Shown here piece by piece: positions 56,019 to 64,000 of a stretch of DNA of 64,000 nucleotides (positions within the stretch are counted from its first letter, which is position 1; each line of letters begins with the position of its first letter). The stretch spans positions 1 to 64,000 of the forward strand of contig NZ_VITR01000006.1 in NCBI RefSeq assembly GCF_007827955.1, given 5' to 3'. The notes below the pieces were generated by a model. It made no database searches and was not told the DNA's origin. It saw nothing but the letters and a program-made list of their open reading frames with translations. Both the position numbers and the translations under genes were made by a program. Source of the stretch: Nitrospirillum pindoramense. Lineage in GTDB: Bacteria; Pseudomonadota; Alphaproteobacteria; Azospirillales; Azospirillaceae.

Positions 56019-56525
56019 TCAATGCTCCAGCTTGTGGGCCTTGGCCGTCAGATAGTCCATCAGGGCCAGCAGCACGCCGGACATCACGAAGACCACATGG
56101 ATGAGGGTCGACCACATCAGGTCGCGGTCGCTGTAGTCGCCGACGCTCATGAAAGCGCGCAGCAACTGGATGCCGGAGATGGCGACGATGGAGGCGATGA
56201 GGCGCAGCTTCAGGCCGCCGAAGTCGACCTCGCCCATCCATTCCAGGCGGTCGGCGTGGCTGGCGACGCTGATCTTGGAAACGAAGTTCTCATAGCCGGC
56301 GAAGATCACCATCAGCGCCAGGTTGGCGATCAGCGACAGGTCGATCAGCGACAGCAGGCCCAGGATGATCTCATGCGAGGTGGCGGTGAGCAGGTGGTTG
56401 ACCAGCAGCCACAGCTCATGGACGAAGCCGGCGAGCGGCAGCAGCAGGGCCACCACCAGGCCAATGTAAAGGGGGGCAAGCAGCCAGCGGCTGGCGAACA
56501 GCACGCTTTCGATCCACCGGTCCAT
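56019..56525 (-). CDS. UPF0114/YqhA-family membrane protein
   Basis: A 168-residue inner-membrane protein with four predicted helices (SVLFASRWLLAPLYIGLVVALLLPLAGF; IILGLLSLIDLSLIANLALMVIFAGYENFV; LIASIVAISGIQLLRAFM; WSTLIHVVFVMSGVLLALMDYL). The motif SVLFASRWLLAPLYIGLV and the central GYENFVSK identify the TIGR00645/YqhA family of unknown function. I use the ATG at 56525, with GGAAGG six bases upstream; the ATG at 56531 has no spacing. It is convergent with the TPR-GT9 gene. Confidence 0.88.
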   Translation of the reverse strand: MDRWIESVLFASRWLLAPLYIGLVVALLLPLAGFVHELWLLVNHLLTATSHEIILGLLSLIDLSLIANLALMVIFAGYENFVSKISVASHADRLEWMGEVDFGGLKLRLIASIVAISGIQLLRAFMSVGDYSDRDLMWSTLIHVVFVMSGVLLALMDYLTAKAHKLEH

Positions 56526-56665
56526 GAGCATCCTTCCGAGGGGCTGACCACCCAGGGGCGCACGGGTAGCGGCCAGGGGCGTGATGGGGCAAAGCCTTGT
56601 CGGAAGGGACCTTAACCGATTCCGGCGGCCGATTTCGACCGCCTTCATCGGCTGACGCGGGACGG

Positions 56666-57439
56666 TCACATACCGCCGGGACCGCCGCCCATGCCGCCAC
56701 CCCCCATGCCGCCACCGCCGTGACGGCCACCGCCCATGCCACCGCCGCCCATGCCGCCGCCGGGGCCACCCCGGCCGCCGCCGCCTGGCTCCTGCACCGT
56801 CAGGTCGACCTTCTCGATCTCCTCCAGCGTCAACTGGCCATCGTGGTTGGCATCGATGACCTCGAACAGGGCCTGGGCATAGGCGCGGAACTCTTCCCGG
56901 GTCACCCGGAAATCCAGGTTGGTGTCGGCGGCCATGATGGGGTCGACCCCGCCCCGGCCACCCCCCATGCCGCCGCCCCTGCCACCAGGGGCCCCCATGC
57001 CGCCTGGGCCGCCCTCGGGCGGCGTTCCATCCGGGCCTGCGCCTTGCGGATTGCCGTCAGGTCCGCCACCAAGCCCGCCCCGCGGCGGCCGGCCGTCCTG
57101 GCCCATCATGGCCATGCGGTCGGCCTGGCGCACCTTCTCCAGTTCGGTCACGTTCAGGGCGCCGTCGCCGTTCAGGTCGTAATGGGCGAACACCGCGTCG
57201 GCCTCCGCCTGGAATTCCTCACGCGACAGCTTGCCATCCTGGTTGCTGTCCACGCGGATGAACCAGGCGCGCAAGGCCACCTTGGCCGCATCCTCCGACG
57301 GGGTGCGACCCAAGGTCTGCCCCAGCGGCGTGGTGACGTTGTAGAAGGTCTTATGGCTGGAGCACGCCGCCGTCAGCGCCAGGACGCCGAGCAGAGCCGG
57401 ACGAAGGAGGTGATGGCGCGGCGCGGGATGGCGATGCAT
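56666..57439 (-). CDS. EF-hand lipoprotein with Gly/Met-rich linkers
   Basis: A 257-residue lipoprotein. The signal ends in LLGVLALTAAC (lipobox Cys). The mature protein contains four EF-hand loops in two pairs: DSNQDGKLSREE and DLNGDGALNVTE, then DTNLDFRVTREE and DANHDGQLTLEE. The third loop lacks the usual central Gly and may not bind calcium. Gly/Met/Pro-rich linkers separate the pairs and fill the C-terminus (GGGMGGGGMGGG type). AAAGGGA precedes the ATG at 57439. Its role is likely calcium sensing or binding at the envelope. It is unrelated in layout to the EF-hand pair at 8-10 kb. Confidence 0.85.
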   Translation of the reverse strand: MHRHPAPRHHLLRPALLGVLALTAACSSHKTFYNVTTPLGQTLGRTPSEDAAKVALRAWFIRVDSNQDGKLSREEFQAEADAVFAHYDLNGDGALNVTELEKVRQADRMAMMGQDGRPPRGGLGGGPDGNPQGAGPDGTPPEGGPGGMGAPGGRGGGMGGGRGGVDPIMAADTNLDFRVTREEFRAYAQALFEVIDANHDGQLTLEEIEKVDLTVQEPGGGGRGGPGGGMGGGGMGGGRHGGGGMGGGGMGGGPGGM

Positions 57440-57852
57440 CGAGTGTCCCTTTATGTTGCGCGAAGCGCGCGGTCTCAACGGTGCGGCGTGGTGGCTCTTT
57501 CCGCCCGGCACAGCCGCGTAATCGGCTCTTTTACGCCCCCTGGCCGCGCAAACTGTCGCAGCCTGGGCCGTGAAACCCACCGGCGCCCAGCATGGTTGGC
57601 GCTGCCCCGTTGGTAAACAACACTTTTACAACGCCCCCCAAATGACAAAGCCGCCATGCGCAAGCGGCAACGGGGCCGCAAATTTTCCCATTTGGGCCTG
57701 GCCGGCGCCCCGTTATGGTTGAGTTTGGACGGCATGACAGGTTCTGGCCGTTCCATCCGTATGGAGCATGGGCCCGCGTGCCCAGGCCAGACGGCATCCC
57801 ACCCCCGGCCGGTTCCGGCCTTTCCTATCCCGTTGCTGGAGGCATCCCCCCG

Positions 57853-58806
57853 ATGCTGCGTCCCGGTTCCACCACTGCTCCGTCCACCCCTCTGATCGCC
57901 CCGTTGGCCGCCCCCCGGACCGCGCGGCCCCGCCGGCCGGGCCTGAAGGCCGCCGCCCTGGCGGGCCTGCTGGCGCTGCCCCTGCTGCTGCCGGCCACCA
58001 GCCGCGCGCAGGAAACGACGGCGGCGGACGCCAGCCAGCCCACCGCGCCGGCGGCCGATGCCGGCGGCGGCGAGACCCGCACGGAGGTGGCCGAGGCCAA
58101 GACGGCCGAGGCGCGCGCCGCCATCGCCGCCGCGCAGGAGGAGGACGCCAACGACCCGCTGGAGGGGATGAACCGCGCCATCTTCTGGTTCAACGAGGGC
58201 GTGGACACGGTGCTGCTGCGCCCCGCCGCCAAGGTCTACCGCACCGTGGTGCCGGACTTCGCGCAGACGGGCATCCGCAACGTGCTGTGGAACCTGCGCT
58301 CCCCCCTGACGCTGGCCAACAAGCTGCTGCAAGGCGACTGGGACGGCGCCAGCGTCGCGACCGAACGCTTCCTGATCAACTCGACCATCGGGCTGGGCGG
58401 GCTGATCGACGTGGCGGGCGATCACGGGCTGACCTACGAGTATGAGAGCTTCGACCAGACCCTGGCCGTCTGGGGCGTGCCCGAGGGCTTCTACCTGGTG
58501 TTGCCGTTCCTGGGGTCCAGCACCCTGCGCGACGCCGTCGGCTTCGGTGTCGAGGCCTATGGCGACCCGGTGTCGCGGTACCTGAGCAACACCCATGACG
58601 ACTGGGCCAGCTACACCCGCGCCGGTGTGTACGCGGTCGACCTGCGCGCGCAGTACCTGGACGTCCTGGACGACATGAAGCGCAACAGCGTGGACTATTA
58701 CGCCACCATGCGGTCCCTGTACCGCCAGCGGCAGAACAACTACATCCGCAACGGCAAGGTGGATCCGGACCAGTTCCCGTCCATCCCGGATTACGACAGC
58801 AAGTAA
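57853..58806 (+). CDS. mlaA: MlaA/VacJ family outer-membrane lipid-asymmetry protein
   Basis: Component of the Mla pathway that removes phospholipid from the outer leaflet. The family block is clear: NDPLEGMNRAIFWFNEGVDTVLLRPAAKVYRTVVPDFAQTGIRNVLWNLRSPLTLANKLLQGDW, then FLINSTIGLGGLIDVA and FYLVLPFLGSSTLRDAVGFGVEAYGDPVS. The 317-residue product has an N-terminal signal-like segment (KAAALAGLLALPLLLPATS, cleavage after RAQ) preceded by about 25 residues, and no lipobox Cys, so unlike E. coli MlaA it may not be lipidated. No mla transport genes adjoin. The start is moderately sure. Confidence 0.9.
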   Translation: MLRPGSTTAPSTPLIAPLAAPRTARPRRPGLKAAALAGLLALPLLLPATSRAQETTAADASQPTAPAADAGGGETRTEVAEAKTAEARAAIAAAQEEDANDPLEGMNRAIFWFNEGVDTVLLRPAAKVYRTVVPDFAQTGIRNVLWNLRSPLTLANKLLQGDWDGASVATERFLINSTIGLGGLIDVAGDHGLTYEYESFDQTLAVWGVPEGFYLVLPFLGSSTLRDAVGFGVEAYGDPVSRYLSNTHDDWASYTRAGVYAVDLRAQYLDVLDDMKRNSVDYYATMRSLYRQRQNNYIRNGKVDPDQFPSIPDYDSK

Positions 58807-58836
58807 GCCGGCCCCTGGGCGCCGTCATTCTCCTCG

Positions 58837-58869
58837 CAAGACCCGGTTCGCACCGCGAACCGGGTCTTG
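58837..58869 (+). terminator. Strong hairpin after mlaA
   Basis: A perfect 15-bp stem: 58837-58851 pairs with 58855-58869 around a 3-base loop. It is 30 bp after the mlaA stop. The T-run is weak (TCTTG, TGCATT). Confidence 0.8.
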
Positions 58870-58994
58870 TGCATTCCGGGCCATGGTGCCAAGGTCATTG
58901 CGATCACAAGCCTGGACGGGGTTCGGCCCCGGCCTGGTGTTCGTGGGAACAAGACCCCCCGAAGACGGGGTCGCGCATGAGGACAGGACCCACC

Positions 58995-59528
58995 ATGCCC
59001 CCTTCCCGCCCGCAGCCGGTGGCGCTGCCGGTCAACGACCTGACCTTGGACATGGGCCCCAAGCTGGACATGGACCGCTATGTTCCGGCCTTTCTGAACT
59101 CCATCGCCAACAAGCTGTCCAGCGGCGCCTCACGGCTCTACTTCAAGCATTTCGGCATCGGGGTGGTGGAATGGCGCATCATCGTCCACCTGGTGGCGGA
59201 GCCTTGGTGCACCGCCGCCCGCATCTGCCAGATCATCGGCATGGACAAGGCGGCCGTAAGCCGCAGCTATGCCCTGATGGAGGATCGTGGCCTGATCCAG
59301 TTCCGCCCGGCGGAGCCCCGCGGCCGCGAAGCGGCGCTGACCGTGGCCGGCCGTGATCTGCATGACCGCATCCTGGTCATGGCGCTGGAGCGGGAACGGC
59401 GGCTGTTGGCGGACCTCAGCCCGCGCGAGGTCGACACCCTGATCAACCTGCTGGGCCGCCTGCTGGCCCGCATTCCCCATGTCAACGCCTACGACCCCGC
59501 GGCGGAGGATGCCGGCCCGGCGGCCTGA
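58995..59528 (+). CDS. MarR-family transcriptional regulator
   Basis: A 177-residue winged-helix regulator. LSSGASRLYFKHFGIGVVEWRIIVHLVAEPWCTAARICQIIGMDKAAVSRSYALMEDRGLIQFRPAEPRGREAAL contains the MarR HTH (ICQIIGMDKAAVSRSYALME) and wing. I chose the ATG at 58995, with AGGACAGG seven bases upstream; ATG 58977 is an alternative. A long C-terminal helix forms the dimer. The targets are unknown. Confidence 0.88.
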   Translation: MPPSRPQPVALPVNDLTLDMGPKLDMDRYVPAFLNSIANKLSSGASRLYFKHFGIGVVEWRIIVHLVAEPWCTAARICQIIGMDKAAVSRSYALMEDRGLIQFRPAEPRGREAALTVAGRDLHDRILVMALERERRLLADLSPREVDTLINLLGRLLARIPHVNAYDPAAEDAGPAA

Positions 59529-59829
59529 CGCCGGACCACGGTGGGAAATTTCCGGCAGGGTTGTAACAAACAAGCCCCATCACCATCCAGATTCGGCCCA
59601 ACGGCGGACACAATCCGGCGGCATCAATAACCACAGGGCAGCTTTACAGTATTCCTCCCGCCCGCACATTGAACCGCCAAGTTTCACCGATGGCCGATCC
59701 AGGTTCACGGCTGATGTCGCCGCCAGCCCGCGCCCCATGGCGTGCGGGAACCCTCCCCGTCTGTTTGGGGTTTGGTATCAGGCGGCGCGCCAACCTGGAT
59801 CAGGCCGATCGAACATGAAGGAGATGGAC
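59529..59829. other. Intergenic region, no gene seen
   Basis: This 301-bp stretch holds no supported gene. It has a small palindrome GGAAATTTCC (59544-59553) and a CATTGAACCG string at about 59668 that resembles the end of the flagellar element without its other parts. Confidence 0.4.
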
Positions 59830-60408
59830 ATGCGGATGCACCTGCTTGCGGCCACGCTGTTGGCCACTGGTCTGATCGGCGGCACGGCCCTGGCCCAGAC
59901 CGGGGCCCCGGCCGCGAACGACCCCAATGACACCACCATGGCCCCGCCCGAGGCCAACGCCCCGCCGCCGGCCCCCATGGGTGACGAGGGGGCCATCGGC
60001 CCGGCCACGACGACGAGCACGTCGTCGTACAGCACCGAAACCCGCACCTACATCATCCGGCCGCGGGGCATGATCTCCACCGGCACCGGCAAGGTGAACA
60101 CGGCCATGAAGCCGGGCGATACCGTGCCGAAGCCGGTCTGCCTGGAGGGCACCGAGCCCCGCGTGTGGACCGCCCCGGTGGTGTTCGGCATGCCGCAGGG
60201 CAAGGGTCGCCTGGAAGGTATCGATACCTGGGTTGAAAGCCAGGGTGGCCAGTGGATCATCAAGTCGTCCATGCGGGCCGGCGAGGGTGACGCCCCCGTC
60301 AGCGACCAGGGCCAGGGCGGCTGGGTGCAGGTCAGCACCATGTGCGCCACCCCAGGCATCCCGGACAGCGAGCGTGCGTCCGGCGGCATGCAGGGCGCGA
60401 TGAACTAA
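59830..60408 (+). CDS. Exported hypothetical protein, 192 aa
   Basis: A Sec signal peptide (MRMHLLAATLLATGLIGGTA, cleavage after LAQ) is followed by a Pro/Ala-rich disordered stretch, then a compact domain (YIIRPRGMISTGTGKVNTAMKPGDTVPKPVCLEGTEPRVWTAPVVFGMPQ; VESQGGQWIIKSSMRAGEG; WVQVSTMCATPG) with two Cys that may form a disulfide. No family recognised. Several ATGs cluster at 59815-59836; AAGGAG six bases before 59830 decides the start. A strong terminator follows. Confidence 0.78.
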   Translation: MRMHLLAATLLATGLIGGTALAQTGAPAANDPNDTTMAPPEANAPPPAPMGDEGAIGPATTTSTSSYSTETRTYIIRPRGMISTGTGKVNTAMKPGDTVPKPVCLEGTEPRVWTAPVVFGMPQGKGRLEGIDTWVESQGGQWIIKSSMRAGEGDAPVSDQGQGGWVQVSTMCATPGIPDSERASGGMQGAMN

Positions 60409-60431
60409 GGCGCCACCGCCAGGCATGAAGG

Positions 60432-60462
60432 GGCGGCTCCCATCCCGGGAGCCGCCTTTTTT
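60432..60462. terminator. Terminator between the exported protein gene and dnaE
   Basis: GGCGGCTCCC (60432-60441) pairs with GGGAGCCGCC (60447-60456), followed by TTTTTT on the plus strand. It serves the exported protein gene; dnaE ends 16 bp away on the other strand and may share the stem. Confidence 0.9.
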
Positions 60463-60471
60463 CGTTTGGGC

Positions 60472-63400
60472 TCAGATATCCTGGACGTCGATCACGCCGG
60501 GAATGGAGCGTAGGGCGGAGCGGCTGGCGCTGCTGATCTGATAGGCCTGGGGCAGCACCAGTTCCACCTCAAGCCGGTCGACCTCCACCATCAGGTGGAT
60601 CTTGCCTCGGCCCGCCGGCAGGCGCTTCAGCACCGTCTGCAAGCCTTCCACCGGCGTCTCATCCTTCAGGGTCACGCGCAGGCCGGACGCCACCTTGGCG
60701 ACCTCATCCTCCAGCAACTGCACGCCGCTGCCGGTCAGGCGCAGCTCCTCCCCGTTCTGCTGCACGTCCACCGTCATCAGCACGGCCTTGCCCGGCTCCA
60801 GATGCTCGCGCGCCGGGGCCAGTGCCTCGGAGAACAGGGTCACCTCATAAACGCCCGACGCGTCGGACATGCCGATGAAGGCGAAGCGGTTGCCGCTCTT
60901 GGCCGTGCGCTCCTGGCGGGCGACGACGATGCCGGCCATGCGGAAGCGTGTGGACCCGCCGCCACGGGCGATGACCCCGGCCAAGTCGGCGAAGCGCACC
61001 ACCTTCAGCTTGGCCAGCGGGGCCGCGAAGGCGTCCAGCGGGTGCGCCGACAGATAGAAGCCGATGGCCTCGAACTCGTGCCGCAGCTTTTCCAGCGGCT
61101 CCCAATCCACCACGCGCGGCAGCTCCGGCGCCTTCAGCGGCGCCGACGCGCCGAATAGGCTGTTCATGCCGCTCTCGCGCTCCGCCGCCTCCGCCTGGGC
61201 GTAGCGCAGCATGATTTCGATGGCGGAATGAACTTGGTGGCGGTTGGGCACCAGGCTGTCGAAGGCGCCGGCGGCGGCCAGGTTCTCCAACTGGCGCTTG
61301 TTGATGACCTTGTTGTCCAGACGGCGGGCGAAATCGAAAAGGTCGCGGTAGGGCCCGTTCGCGTCCCGCTCCGCCACAACCGCCGCCATGGCCGGCCCGC
61401 CCACGCCTTTGACCGCCGCCAAGGCATAGCGCACGGCGCGGTCGCCGTTGGGCAGGTCCTCCACGCGGAAGATATCGCCCGATCTGTTGATGTCCGGCGG
61501 CAGCAGCTTGATCTTCAGCCGGTCGAGTTCCTGGCGGAACTGGTTCAGCTTGTCGGTGTTGCCCAGATCCAGCGTCATCGACGCGGCCATGAACTCCACC
61601 GGGTAATTGGCCTTGAGGTAGGCCGTCTGGTAGGCGACCAGGGCATAGGCGGCGGCGTGCGATTTGTTGAAGCCATAGCCCGCGAACTTGTTCACCTGGT
61701 CGAAGATCAGGCCCGCCTGCTCCGCATCCACGCCGCGCGCCGTGGCGCCGTCGACGAACTTGGAACGCTCCTTCTCCATCTCCTCTTTAATCTTCTTGCC
61801 CATGGCGCGGCGCAGCAGGTCGGCGCCGCCCAGGCTGTAGCCCGCCAGCACCTGGGCGATCTGCATCACCTGTTCCTGGTACACCATGATCCCGAAGGTC
61901 TCCTTCAGGATGGGCTCCAGCGAGGGATGCATGTAGTCGGGCTCTTCCTGCCCGTCCTTGACCTTGATGTACTTGGGGATGTTGTCCATCGGGCCCGGCC
62001 GGTACAGCGAAACCAGCGCGATGATGTCCTCGATGCGGTTGGGCTTCATGCGGCGCAGCACGTCGCGCATGCCCGAACTTTCCAGCTGGAACACGCCCGA
62101 TGCCTCGGCCCGGCCCAGCAGCCTGTAGGTCTTCTCGTCGTAAAGGTCGAGGTTCAGCAGGTCCAGGTCTGGGTTGAGCGGCCGGATCAGCTCCACCGCC
62201 TTCTGCAGCACCGTCAGGGTCTTCAGGCCCAGGAAGTCGAACTTCACCAGGCCGGCCAGTTCCACATACTTCATGTTGAACTGGGTGACCGGCATGTCGG
62301 ACCGGGGGTCGCGGTACAGCGGCACCAGCTGGTCCAGCGGGCGGTCGCCGATCACCACGCCGGCGGCGTGGGTGGAGGCGTGGCGGTACAACCCTTCCAG
62401 CTTCAGCGCCACGCCGATCAGGCGGTCCACCGTCTCATCCTGGCGGCGCATCTCCTGCAACAGCGGCTCACCGTCCAGCGCCTCTTGCAGGGTGACGGGG
62501 TTGGCCGGGTTGTTGGGCACCATCTTGCAGATGCGGTCGACCTGACCGTAGGGCATCTGCAGCACGCGCCCGACGTCACGCAGCACGGCCCGGGCCTGCA
62601 GCTTACCGAAGGTGATGATCTGGGCGACGCGGTCGTGGCCGTACTTGGCCTGGACGTAGCGGATGACCTCGTCGCGGCGGTCCTGGCAGAAGTCCACGTC
62701 GAAGTCGGGCATGGACACGCGTTCGGGGTTCAGGAAACGCTCGAACAGCAAGCCGAAGCGGATGGGGTCCAGGTCGGTGATGAGCAACGACCAGGCGACC
62801 AGCGAGCCGGCACCCGAGCCACGGCCCGGCCCCACGGGGATGCCGTTGTCCTTGGCCCACTTGATGAAGTCCGACACGATGAGGAAGTAGCCGGGGAACT
62901 TCATCCGCTCGATGACGGCCAGTTCGTAATCCAGGCGCTCGCGGTAGCGCTTCTCCGTGTCCGCCTTCTCCTCCTCCGTCATCTCCGCCGTGAAGACGTA
63001 GCGGTTCAGGCGGAAGGTCAGGCCGTCATGGGCCTGGGCGCGCAGTTCCTCCGCCTCCGTCCGGCCTTCCACGGTGGGGAAGTTGGGCAGGATGGGGTTG
63101 ATCTTGCGCGGCATGTAGGCGCAGCGCTGGGCCACCACCACCGTGTTGTCCACCGCCTCCGGCAGGTCGGCGAACAACTCCCGCATCTCCTTCGCACTCT
63201 TGAAGTAGTGGTCGGGCGTCAGGCGCCGGCGGTCATCCTGCATGATGAAGGCGCCGTCGGCGATGCACAGCAGGGCGTCGTGCGCCTCGTACATGTCGGC
63301 GGTGGCGAAGTAGCAGTCGTTGGTGGCGACCAGCGGCAGGTCGTGGGCATAGGCCAGATCGACCAGCGCGCCCTCGATGCGCCGCTCCGCCCGGCCGATG

Positions 63401-63966
63401 GCGGTGTCCTTGTCATGCCGCATCAGCTCGACATAGAGCCGGCCCGGGAACAGCCGCTTCAGTTCCAGCAACAGCTCGGTCGCGGCCGGGGCCTGGCCTT
63501 CCAGCAGCAGGCGCCCCACCCCGCCATGGATGCCGCCGGTCAGCGCGATCAGGCCGGCGCTGTGGCCATCCAGCGCCGCCACGGACACCTGGGGCTCCAA
63601 CCCCGGCTCCGTCTCCATGTACGCCTTGCTGATCAGTTCCATCAGGTTGGCGTAGCCCTGGGCGTTCTGCGCCAGCAGCACCAGCTGGTCCGCGCCGAAG
63701 GTGCCGGGGCGCTGCGGCCCGCGCGTGGTCGCCGCCGGGCCCCAGCGGCCGATCCACATCTGGCAGCCGACGATGGGCTGCACGCCCGAATCCGACGCCG
63801 CCATGGCGAATTCCAAGCTGCCGAACAGGTTGCCGGTATCCGTCACCGCCACCGCCGGCATGGCGTTCTTGGTGCACAGCTTCACCAGCTCCTTCACCTT
63901 GATCGCCCCCTCGGACAGCGAATAGGCGGAATGGGTGCGCAGGTGGATGAAGCCGGGATGGGACAT
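60472..63966 (-). CDS. dnaE: DNA polymerase III subunit alpha (DnaE1)
   Basis: Replicative polymerase catalytic subunit, 1,164 residues, complete in the window. The N-terminal PHP domain begins FIHLRTHSAYSLSEGAIKVKELV and VTDTGNLFG. The palm carries the catalytic acids in MPDFDVDFCQDRRDEVI (about residue 420). Finger and tau-binding regions follow (GYGFNKSHAAAYALVAYQTAYLKANYPVEFMAA), then the OB domain (MAGIVVARQERTAKSGNRFAFIGMSDASG) and C-terminus. No intein or frameshift is seen. DnaE1 group by order and length. It is the last gene and abuts the window edge. Confidence 0.98.
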   Translation of the reverse strand: MSHPGFIHLRTHSAYSLSEGAIKVKELVKLCTKNAMPAVAVTDTGNLFGSLEFAMAASDSGVQPIVGCQMWIGRWGPAATTRGPQRPGTFGADQLVLLAQNAQGYANLMELISKAYMETEPGLEPQVSVAALDGHSAGLIALTGGIHGGVGRLLLEGQAPAATELLLELKRLFPGRLYVELMRHDKDTAIGRAERRIEGALVDLAYAHDLPLVATNDCYFATADMYEAHDALLCIADGAFIMQDDRRRLTPDHYFKSAKEMRELFADLPEAVDNTVVVAQRCAYMPRKINPILPNFPTVEGRTEAEELRAQAHDGLTFRLNRYVFTAEMTEEEKADTEKRYRERLDYELAVIERMKFPGYFLIVSDFIKWAKDNGIPVGPGRGSGAGSLVAWSLLITDLDPIRFGLLFERFLNPERVSMPDFDVDFCQDRRDEVIRYVQAKYGHDRVAQIITFGKLQARAVLRDVGRVLQMPYGQVDRICKMVPNNPANPVTLQEALDGEPLLQEMRRQDETVDRLIGVALKLEGLYRHASTHAAGVVIGDRPLDQLVPLYRDPRSDMPVTQFNMKYVELAGLVKFDFLGLKTLTVLQKAVELIRPLNPDLDLLNLDLYDEKTYRLLGRAEASGVFQLESSGMRDVLRRMKPNRIEDIIALVSLYRPGPMDNIPKYIKVKDGQEEPDYMHPSLEPILKETFGIMVYQEQVMQIAQVLAGYSLGGADLLRRAMGKKIKEEMEKERSKFVDGATARGVDAEQAGLIFDQVNKFAGYGFNKSHAAAYALVAYQTAYLKANYPVEFMAASMTLDLGNTDKLNQFRQELDRLKIKLLPPDINRSGDIFRVEDLPNGDRAVRYALAAVKGVGGPAMAAVVAERDANGPYRDLFDFARRLDNKVINKRQLENLAAAGAFDSLVPNRHQVHSAIEIMLRYAQAEAAERESGMNSLFGASAPLKAPELPRVVDWEPLEKLRHEFEAIGFYLSAHPLDAFAAPLAKLKVVRFADLAGVIARGGGSTRFRMAGIVVARQERTAKSGNRFAFIGMSDASGVYEVTLFSEALAPAREHLEPGKAVLMTVDVQQNGEELRLTGSGVQLLEDEVAKVASGLRVTLKDETPVEGLQTVLKRLPAGRGKIHLMVEVDRLEVELVLPQAYQISSASRSALRSIPGVIDVQDI

Positions 63967-64000
63967 GGGGTGGAACGGTCCGGGACAGGAATAGGACGGT

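Noticed and set aside
56690-57060. Gly/Met-rich tandem repeats as a DNA satellite or CRISPR-like array
   Set aside because: They encode low-complexity linkers inside the EF-hand lipoprotein; there are no regular spacers.
59640-59700. Third copy of the flagellar promoter-like element
   Set aside because: Only the CATTGAACCG end matches; the A7-GTGCGCCCGCTT block is absent.

Overview
The window is GC-rich, densely coded bacterial chromosome. Gene content (fused SecDF, alphaproteobacterial-type AspRS, DUF1311 and DUF442 proteins, an incomplete flagellar gene set) suggests an alphaproteobacterium, probably of the Rhodospirillales/Azospirillales (Azospirillum/Nitrospirillum-like). This placement is inferred from protein style, not from a search. 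I see no rRNA, no convincing tRNA, no insertion sequence, prophage or CRISPR array.

Layout. 0.4-2.2 kb: a small hypothetical gene, a VapBC toxin-antitoxin pair and a secreted hypothetical protein. 2.3-7.9 kb: aspS, a TonB-dependent siderophore receptor with a candidate Fur box, and RNase D. 8-10 kb: two tandem Ser/Thr/Gly-rich EF-hand paralogues. 10.2-10.35 kb: a textbook sigma-54 promoter that faces no recognisable gene. 10.4-22.7 kb: secDF, a RimK-like ATP-grasp ligase with a 75-residue partner and a divergent GNAT, an MsbA-like exporter with an alpha/beta hydrolase, a methyltransferase, a FAH-family enzyme, a patatin-like lipase, a cold-shock protein and a MarR regulator.

22.8-35.1 kb is a flagellar rod-distal block: a TPR/glycosyltransferase-like protein, then flgD, flgE, two unknown ORFs, flgK, flgL, flagellin, fliD and fliS, followed by an ECF sigma factor with an overlapping partner. 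The flgD operon and the flagellin gene share a distinctive promoter-like element at nearly the same distance from their start codons.

35.4-43.8 kb: a secreted amidohydrolase, a DUF442 protein, a small exported protein, a SorAB-like sulfite dehydrogenase pair, and three tandem LprI-like (DUF1311) secreted paralogues. 43.8-47.8 kb holds the most unusual structure: thiC lies behind a normal TPP riboswitch, and a second, decayed copy of the same promoter-plus-riboswitch sits 1,764 bp upstream. Between the two copies are two paralogous lipoprotein genes on the opposite strand, so the pair is bracketed by direct repeats.

47.8-49.7 kb: a TetR regulator divergent from a TetX-like flavin monooxygenase, with two perfect palindromic operators between them. 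49.7-56 kb: a glycan locus with a WbsX/GH99-like protein, two recently duplicated GT9-like proteins and a divergent TPR-GT9 protein. 56-60.4 kb: a UPF0114 membrane protein, an EF-hand lipoprotein, MlaA, a MarR regulator and an exported hypothetical protein. The window ends with a complete dnaE on the minus strand.
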